Shown one piece after another: positions 57,480 to 64,000 of a stretch of DNA of 64,000 bases. The position numbers were made by a program, and so were the translations under genes. The notes under the pieces are model-generated. The model had not been told where the DNA came from, did not search any database, and worked only from the letters and a program-made list of their open reading frames with translations. How positions within the stretch are numbered: position 1 is the first letter of the stretch; each line of letters begins with the position of its first letter. This DNA is from Pratylenchus scribneri (lineage: Eukaryota; Nematoda; Chromadorea; Rhabditida; Pratylenchidae), in the NCBI GenBank assembly GCA_030063045.1, contig JAQSEB010000076.1, positions 1 to 64,000 of the forward strand, read 5' to 3'.

Positions 57480-60400
57480 ATGAATTTAAAATATTTTCCT
57501 CTGATATTTTTGATCATTTCTTTGAAAATTGGCCAAATTGCATTGACCAAAAATTTAAAATATTTATGGCAAGCAAGCCGGAATTTGAATGCCTTCAACG
57601 GAAAGATGATTTTGCCAAAAGCAAATCAACCGTTAAAGAACAATTCTCGAGTAACAATAATTTCCTAATTTTAATATTATTAATAAAAAAATTAAAATTA
57701 AGGCTTTTTACATAAAAACATAAATTAGTGTCAATTTAAGACAGAACAAAGATCGCCTTTATCTACATTGGCCGCATATTCCAAAGCAAAACAATCATTT
57801 GGCCACAAATTAGCGGATAAAAATTTGTCCTTTGCCCGAACCAAAACAAGCCCATTTCTTCCATCAATGTACACAAAAACTACCAAATTTTCAACGGCAA
57901 ATTCAAAGTTGGATGGATACACGGAAAAAGATGGTTGGGGCATGAATTTAGTTATTTGTCGGTTATCTACATACCAGTTGATGTTTTAGAAATGAAGGTT
58001 CCTCCTTACGGTTAATTAGGATTAGGGCTACGGATATGTGAGATGATAATCTATCCTTATATATCGTATGACCAAAGCGGGTTATTATCGGTACAGATTT
58101 TGCCAGCAGATGACCCAAAAAATCTGCCCGGTGATAACCGACAAGTACCTGAATTTATAAAGAAATACAATAATTGGACTAATTTCCAGTTGAATGTTAT
58201 TATTTGCGAAATAATTTGAAGACGGAAATGGAGGCACTGAAAAAGATGAATGATGAAAATGAATATAAGAAATTTCGAGATATTTTTGGGACAAAAAATG
58301 AAATTAAAATGTGGGAGATGGAGGATAATTATGGGCAACCTCCAAACGGACTTGAGGCTTTGTTATTGCCACCACAGCTAATACAAAAATGGACAAATGT
58401 AAAAGTGGCAGAATATTTTGACAAAAACCAATTGGATGAGGAACGGTTGAAAAGATGGAGGATGGAATCAAAAATTGATGAGCCTAAATTGCAACAAATT
58501 CGTGAAAATCGGAAAGAAATTTTCAAAAAAGCGAATGCATTTGTCATTGAACAATTTTATAAATTGGATGACATTTATTGGTCTGAGGAATCGAAGGTAA
58601 AATAAACAAATATTAATAAAGTATAGATAATTAGATAATTAATTAACAAATAAATACATGAGAATTGTTAATAATCAAATAAATGGTTGTTAAAATAAAA
58701 TGGGGAATTAGTTACATTTTTATAAGAGAATGAGATTATATTCCGGAAAGTTTAAATAATCAGAAAATTTTAATATTTTAACTTCTTTCTGGTTGGTTTC
58801 CGGAAAGTTTTAATCTAACTTCTTTCCGGTTGGTTTCCGGAAAGTTTTAATCTAAGTTTGTTCCGGTTAGTTTCCGGAAAGTTTTAATCTAAGTTTGTTC
58901 CGGTTGGATTCCGGAAAGTTTTAATCTAAGTTTGTTCCGGTTAGTTTCCGGAAAGTTTTAATCTAACTTCTTTCCGGTTGGATTCCGGAAAGTTTTAATC
59001 TAAGTTTGTTCCGGTTGGATTCCGGAAAGTTTTAATCTAAGTTTGTTCCGGTTGGTTTCCGGAAAGTTTTAATCTAACTTCTTTCCGGTTGGATTCCGGA
59101 AAGTTTTAATCTAAGTTTGTTCCGGTTGGATTCCGGAAAGTTTTAATCTAAGTTTGTTCCGGTTGGTTTCCGGAAAGTTTTAATCTAAGTTTGTTCCGGT
59201 TGGTTTCCGGAAAGTTTTAATCTAAGTTTGTTCCGGTTGGTTTCCGGAAAGTTTTAATCTAAGTTTGTTCCGGTTGGTTTCCGGAAAGTTTTAATTTAAT
59301 TTTGTTCCGGTTGGATTCCGGAAAGTTTTAATCTAAGTTTGTTCCGGTTGGTTTCCGGAAAGTTTTAATCTAACTTCTTTCCGGTTGGATTCCGGAAAGT
59401 TTTAATCTAAGTTTGTTCCGGTTGGATTCCGGAAAGTTTTAATCTAAGTTTGTTCCGGTTGGTTTCCGGAAAGTTTTAATCTAAGTTTGTTCCGGTTGGT
59501 TTCCGGAAAGTTTTAATTTAATTTTGTTCCGGTTGGATTCCGGAAAGTTTTAATCTAAGTTTGTTCCGGTTGGTTTCCGGAAAGTTTTAATCTAACTTCT
59601 TTCCGGTTGGATTCCGGAAAGTTTTAATCTAAGTTTGTTCCGGTTGAAATTCGAAACAAATTTTTGAGGGCATCCAAATAGTGAAGAGACCGGCATAAAT
59701 ATAATGGTTTTACGATTTAAGAATATTCGACACACTCTAAACAAAATATTTTTTGATAAAATAATTTAATTTTGCAAAGGTGGATTTTAATGATTTTCCA
59801 ATGTCAGCCATTATAAATTTGCACAATATATTATGGAAATTTATGCCATGGAATTTAGCATTGGATGAAAATACTGCACTGTTTAATGATGAATTCTATG
59901 AGCAATGTTTTCCAAAAGATGATGATGCCGAAAAGAAAATTAATTTGTCTTATTGTCTTGAATATTTAAGAACAATTAAAGAATTTGTTCAATTGAAAAT
60001 ATCATTTTGCCATGAGAAATTACAATCCATTTTAATCCATCACGAAAAGTCCTTCATTGAAAATACGAAAATATTGTTAAATGGGAGGAAAGCGATCCAA
60101 GCAACAATGATCGATTTGGAATCATTTAAATTGCACTTTGAAATGGCTGAATTGGCTTTAAATGCGGTAATATTGGCACGAGATGCCGAAATACACGAGT
60201 CAAAATTGGAAGAATTGGCCAAGGTTTGACTTTGGAACTTTGGATTTATAATTTGACAGAATTTTTCTTTTCTACATTTTTGTAGATGAAATTTTACGCC
60301 ATAAAACTTCAAATTGTCCAATTAATTATGAAGAATTTTGCCCACGGTGGTTTACTGGCATTTGGCTATAAGGAAAATGAAAATGAAGAAAATAAAAATT

Positions 60401-60654
60401 TAACAATGAAATTGGGAGATGAGAAGTCACAGTTGAAAGCCGTAAGGGAAATTCAAGCACAAATGGAAATTATGGGATACAAAAATAAATTGGACAGTAA
60501 TTGGGCATTGAAAATGGAAAGAGGGAATATTGAGGAAATTGAGAAATTCATTGGGCGCAAAATTATGACAAAAAGTGAAGCAAAAGTGCTTGGATATATC
60601 GCACAAATTTATTTGTTGATTAATCCAAAATTAACAGAAGAAGAAATTCAATGA
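57480..60654 (+). CDS. Secreted tandem paralogue B, intact
   Basis: Five exons: 57480-57650, 57741-57933, 58190-58596, 59780-60223, 60286-60654, giving 527 aa in frame (TGA 60652-60654). A signal peptide starts it (MNLKYFPLIFLIISLKIG). The N-terminal 130 residues are basic and Ser/Thr-rich; the rest is acidic-basic helical sequence (KKFRDIFGTKNEIKMWEMED; DLESFKLHFEMAELALNAV; KIMTKSEAKVLGYIAQIYLL). No known domain, few cysteines. Intron 2 contains a small inverted-repeat element and intron 3 an S2 satellite, neither present in paralogue A. Its function is unknown; secretion plus tandem duplication is compatible with a lineage-specific secreted protein, but that is inference. Confidence 0.78.
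57956..58143. mobile_element. Small inverted-repeat element in intron 2 of paralogue B
   Basis: Ends TTGTCGGTTATC and GATAACCGACAA are exact complements. About 190 bp, non-coding. Paralogue A has only a 43-bp intron here, so the element inserted in B, or was lost from A, after duplication. Confidence 0.6.
58740..59648. repeat. S2 satellite in intron 3 of paralogue B
   Basis: About 24 units of the 37-bp S2 type in the same strand orientation as 13887-16170. Three spacer forms alternate (CTAAGTTTG, CTAACTTC, TTAATTTTG), and the centre may be TTGGTTTCC, TTGGATTCC or TTAGTTTCC. A block of units is repeated within the array in the same order (about 58970-59150 and 59370-59640 resemble each other). 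It is absent from the matching intron of paralogue A. Confidence 0.95.
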
Positions 60655-61589
60655 TTTGAGAAGGACAATTTTAAGATGAATTCATAAATTGCATTTTATA
60701 TTATTATTTTTCATTGAATTTATCTTGGATTTCTTAAAAATTATGTTAAAATTCATTCGAAAGAATTAATTCCGCCTGTTTTCCGGAAAGTTTTAACCGG
60801 AAAGAATTTAATTCCGCCTGTATTCAAGAAAAAAACTATTCTTAAATCCAAAAATATGGCGAAACATTTTAAGCTTTTATTATTTCTCCTCTCTGTTGCT
60901 TGTAAATTTTAATTCTATTAAATGATTTTCAATCCCTAAATTTATTTAAACAATATTTGCATATGATTATTTGGACTATTTTCACAGTAGACTTCTATCC
61001 TTTCTGCTGGGGTTACACAAAAAAAGGATCAAACAATTTTAGAGCCAAAAGTCGAATATAGAATCAAAATATTTTTGTTATTTTTGTGGTTATTGAGATT
61101 GTTTGAAAAATTGCAACGTGGATTGCAAAGTGGGAAAGGCACAATGGATGGAACATGGAATGAGCCATAAATAGGGGGGGGGGGGGCACATTAAAGTAGC
61201 ATGAATCAATCCGCTGCTGAACAAATAAAAATTTATTGTAAATATTTCGCTCATATAAAAGTTGAAATTAGGGTGCGAAAAAATCGGGATCGATTCAAAC
61301 GGGTAAAGCTATGTATATTCCCAATAACCAGATATTGATTTAATCAAAGAAATTACTAAAATATAATTTAACAGTGGAGAACAACGATCCATTTTATTTT
61401 TGATCCTAAAATTCAATCTATTCCCTAAAATAAATCAGAGTTAATTGTCAAATCGATCAGTAGGGTCAAGTGGCCAAAATGATCAAATTTAATGTTTAAA
61501 ATAAAACCGCCATGCAATCCATCGAATAATAATTTATAAATAAATAAAATCATTTTTCTATATTTCTATTCCAAAACTCACATTCAAAT
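60655..61589. other. Gene-free interval
   Basis: Contains an S3 satellite remnant with GGAAAGTTTTAACCGGAAAG (about 60755-60835) and a run of 13 G near 61172. The rest is AT-rich and without a supported gene; it should contain the promoter of the cysteine-rich gene at 61590. Confidence 0.65.
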
Positions 61590-62669
61590 ATGGTTTTTAT
61601 TGGTTCGCCAATTTCAATTCTATTAATTGCCGCCGCCCTTTTATTTGCCGGAATGTTAACGGCACCAAATGAGAATGAAGAAGATGAGGAGGAGGTGGAA
61701 CAATGCCCACCGGGATGGATGGAAGCAAATGGCCTTTGTTGTCGCCACGGATGCGTTCGTTGTTGTAAACCGTCAGAAGTGGTGGATGGCACATGTTGCG
61801 GAGACGATTCCACCACAACAGATTTTTCGAGCACAACACAATCACCGACCGGTTTGAATGGCCTTTAAATTTATTACTACATTTATTTACTATACCGTAT
61901 ATTCTCTTTTAATTCCCCATGGGAAATTATTTTTCAACGACACAAAAATTGGGAAAATTTGGGGTCTAATTCCTTAATTGTGGATATTTCTGAGCAAAAT
62001 ATAGCAGATTTTGTAGGGCTTTTAGGGAACCAAGAAAATGCAATAAAAAAATTTTTCTTAAAGTTCACCTTGTCAAGAGATATGAATTCTCAAAATCGAG
62101 GAATTATTAGAAATTAGCCTATTAAAAGAGAATTTATGTATTTGTTACGCATTTCGTAAATTGGCCTTTCCCAAAAATGCCAGGATTTTAGCCATCCGAT
62201 TTTAGAAATCTCGGCTTCTAGGCTATCCAGAGAACTCGAGAGTGGCCTATTCGACTCGGAATAGTTGATTTAGTCTATGAAATTTCGAAGTGTTAGGGCT
62301 AGGTTATAGTGCCAAAGGCGTGTTTCTAAAAAGTTCAGAACAGTGAAATTGAATTTCATATATACTTGAATTACCATACCAAATCGAATGAGTCTATTCA
62401 CAAACCAAAGCAATTAAATAATTCTGGAATTAACCAGTTTCTTATATTCGTGGCAAAATTAAAAATAAATTTATGGACTTTTTCCTTGTACTTTTAATCT
62501 CAGATTTTCGCGTGCTTTTTAATTTTAATAATAATTTCTATCATTTTTTGAAGGTATTCCATGCGCAAAAGTAAACGAAATTTGTGGTGGTTTTGTTGGC
62601 GTCCAATGTTGTTCTGGTGAACCGTGCGAATTCGAACCAATGACTGACTATGGATATTGCCGAAAATAG
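61590..62669 (+). CDS. Secreted cysteine-rich (knottin-like) protein
   Basis: Two exons, 61590-61851 and 62554-62669 (TAG), phase 1 join, 125 aa. A signal peptide or anchor (ISILLIAAALLFAGMLTA) is followed by an acidic stretch (NENEEDEEEVEQ) and a first cysteine cluster (CPPGW, GLCCRHGCVRCC, GTCCGDD). A Ser/Thr-rich linker then leads to a C-terminal module with the order C-x6-C-x7-CC-x4-C-x10-C (PCAKVNEIC, GVQCCSGEPC, GYCRK), similar to inhibitor-cystine-knot peptides. The role is not known and no target can be read. The 702-bp intron contains repeat R2. Confidence 0.7.
61893..62140. repeat. Dispersed repeat R2, intron copy
   Basis: Begins ACCGTATATTCTCTTTTAAT and ends near ATTAAAAGAGAATTTATGTA, so the ends are inverted repeats. 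Interior phrase GTCTAATTCCTTAATTGTGG matches the copy at about 21300. It lies in the intron of the cysteine-rich gene. Confidence 0.6.
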
Positions 62670-63958
62670 TGGAAGAAGGAGTGAATAATGAACGAAAATA
62701 AAAAGAAATAAATTATTATTATCAAATAATAAATGGCAAAATAAATTTGCTTTTGCAATAAATCCATTCCAAAAAGGCAATTTAATTTTTCTCTGTTAAT
62801 ATTAATTACTGTGTCAATGAATGCCAATAATGCCTATGGATATGGACTATCCTATTCATTCTACTGTTCCCCAACTTTTTTTCCCTAATCATCCTGCACC
62901 TATCAATCAAATATTGCCCCAATCTACCTTTTTAAATACATCCTTTTTCCACTCTTCTTAATAGGGCTTTTTATTCTTCGCATTTATATTATCATATTTT
63001 CCTGCACAATTAATAAAGAGTAAAAGTAAATTTTCCTTTTTTCCCATTCATTGCGCCACTGGGGGCTATTCGCTATTAAGCCAAAGGCCCGGAGTAAAAC
63101 CGCTTTAGCCCAATAATATGACTAATATACTGAATATGGCAATTTGACATATTCCTGTCTAATTTCTATTTTTATTTTATTCTATGGGCAAATTTCTCGA
63201 GAATACAATTGCAAAAAAATTGATTGTAGGTAAAAAATGACCTCAAAGATCTGATCAAAATTCAAATATAAAAAGGTACAAAAAACTGGCGGATATGTTT
63301 ACGAGAAATAGGTAATTTGACCAGTGACTTTTGGGATTTTTGGATAGGATGGGAGAGGAGGAAGTAAGGTTGGGGGAAAGGCATCCCTTGAAAGGGCATC
63401 CTCGCGCGCGTCAATAGGGCATCCCACTCCCCCTTATCCATGGGGGTTTCTATTTCTATTTTTTTGTATGTTGGCCTAAAAGCCTTGTGTGATTTGTTTG
63501 GCCGCACTTTTGTGTGGGAATTCCTTCCTTCCCCTTCCTCCTCGGGATCCATCCATTCAATTATAATTTCCGCCTTCTTATCCCATCCCCCTTATCCATC
63601 GGGTTTGTCCTTTTGGTAATTTGGCCACAAACACCAAAATTAGGCCATAAGCCCAAAGAAAAATATGAAGGAAATGTGTCGTTTATTCCGCTTCCGTTGC
63701 TCTTTCTTTCCTTATTGCCTCTTTTTGGTGATTATTAATTGGTACAAAAACCATTCATTTAATTTTTTGATCAGCTATTTACTTTTTTGGATATATTTAA
63801 ATATGAATTCCCATTAATTCGCGTGTGATTGCCTATTTTTATTTGTTATTAATGGCACTAAATAATCCCTGGCCTTATCGTCCATTTGCCGTTTAATTAA
63901 TTCAATTTAAAATATTATTTAATTTCATTCCTTTTTAGTAAATTAAATTTTCCCTAAA
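62670..63958. other. Gene-free interval with repeat R1
   Basis: About 62812-63125 is repeat R1. From 63330 to 63720 is a GC-richer, pyrimidine-rich stretch with CCCCCTTATCCAT twice (near 63430 and 63588); its open frames (for example 63262-63552, -) have no recognisable similarity and are not called. Confidence 0.6.
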
Positions 63959-64000
63959 ATGAATTTATTTGTTCTTCTTCTCCTCCCTCTAATGTTTTTG
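63959..64000 (+). CDS. Start of a secreted protein, cut by the window end
   Basis: ATG at 63959 opens MNLFVLLLLPLMFL, the hydrophobic start of a signal peptide, and is still open at the last base. TTTTTAG shortly upstream (63931-63937) could be a trans- or cis-splice acceptor. Nothing more can be said from 42 bases. Confidence 0.4.
   Translation, partial: MNLFVLLLLPLMFL

Overview
The window looks like nuclear DNA from a nematode; a plant-parasitic (tylenchomorph) relative is possible but unproven. The signs are AT-rich sequence, genes split by many short introns (several of 35-60 bp, at least two with GC-AG ends), a methionyl-tRNA synthetase fused to an EMAPII-like C-terminal domain (an arrangement known in Caenorhabditis), a trypsin-inhibitor-like (TIL) secreted protein plus a broken second copy, and many small DNA transposon remnants. 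All gene models were built by hand by joining open frames across GT-AG or GC-AG sites with matching phase. No transcript or database evidence was available.

Layout. 1-10044: about 10 kb of a 22-23 bp satellite, with the window starting inside the array. 10208-11843 (-): small multi-membrane-segment protein. 13301-22333 (-): acetyl-CoA synthetase in 11 exons; its introns hold a 2.3 kb satellite, a foldback transposon and a tRNA-like SINE inside an inverted-repeat element. 24133-24983 (-): TIL inhibitor. 25278-25672: satellite. 25911-26077 (-): broken membrane-protein exon. 26490-27972 (-): coiled-coil protein. 29082-29370 (-): frameshifted TIL-like gene. 29456-30540: inverted-repeat element. 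31055-32470 (+): zinc-finger/AT-hook protein. 34184-36428 (+): single-pass membrane protein with satellites in an intron. 37236-43411 (-): methionyl-tRNA synthetase. 43677-46836 (-): macrodomain-RING-Deltex C-terminal (DTC) ubiquitin ligase. 47622-48799 (+): NSE2-like SUMO ligase with an in-frame TGA. 49246-49884: hAT-type element with an 8-bp target duplication. 50058-51641 (-): secreted DNase I-like fold protein. 52449-52905 (-): small F-box-like protein. 54085-56546 and 57480-60654 (+): tandem paralogues of an unknown secreted family, the first losing its 3' end. 61590-62669 (+): secreted cysteine-rich protein. 63959-64000 (+): start of another secreted protein.

The genes do not form one pathway. 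Housekeeping genes (acetyl-CoA supply, Met-tRNA charging), chromatin or ubiquitin/SUMO genes, and a right-hand cluster of secreted proteins sit side by side. What unifies the window is repeat biology. At least five satellite unit types (22 to 40 bp) share the palindromic core TTCCGGAA followed by AGTTT. They occur in both orientations, between genes and inside introns of at least four genes. Around them lie several families of short inverted-repeat elements. This dispersed, related satellite superfamily, including a multi-level higher-order array at the left end, is the strongest candidate for something little described.
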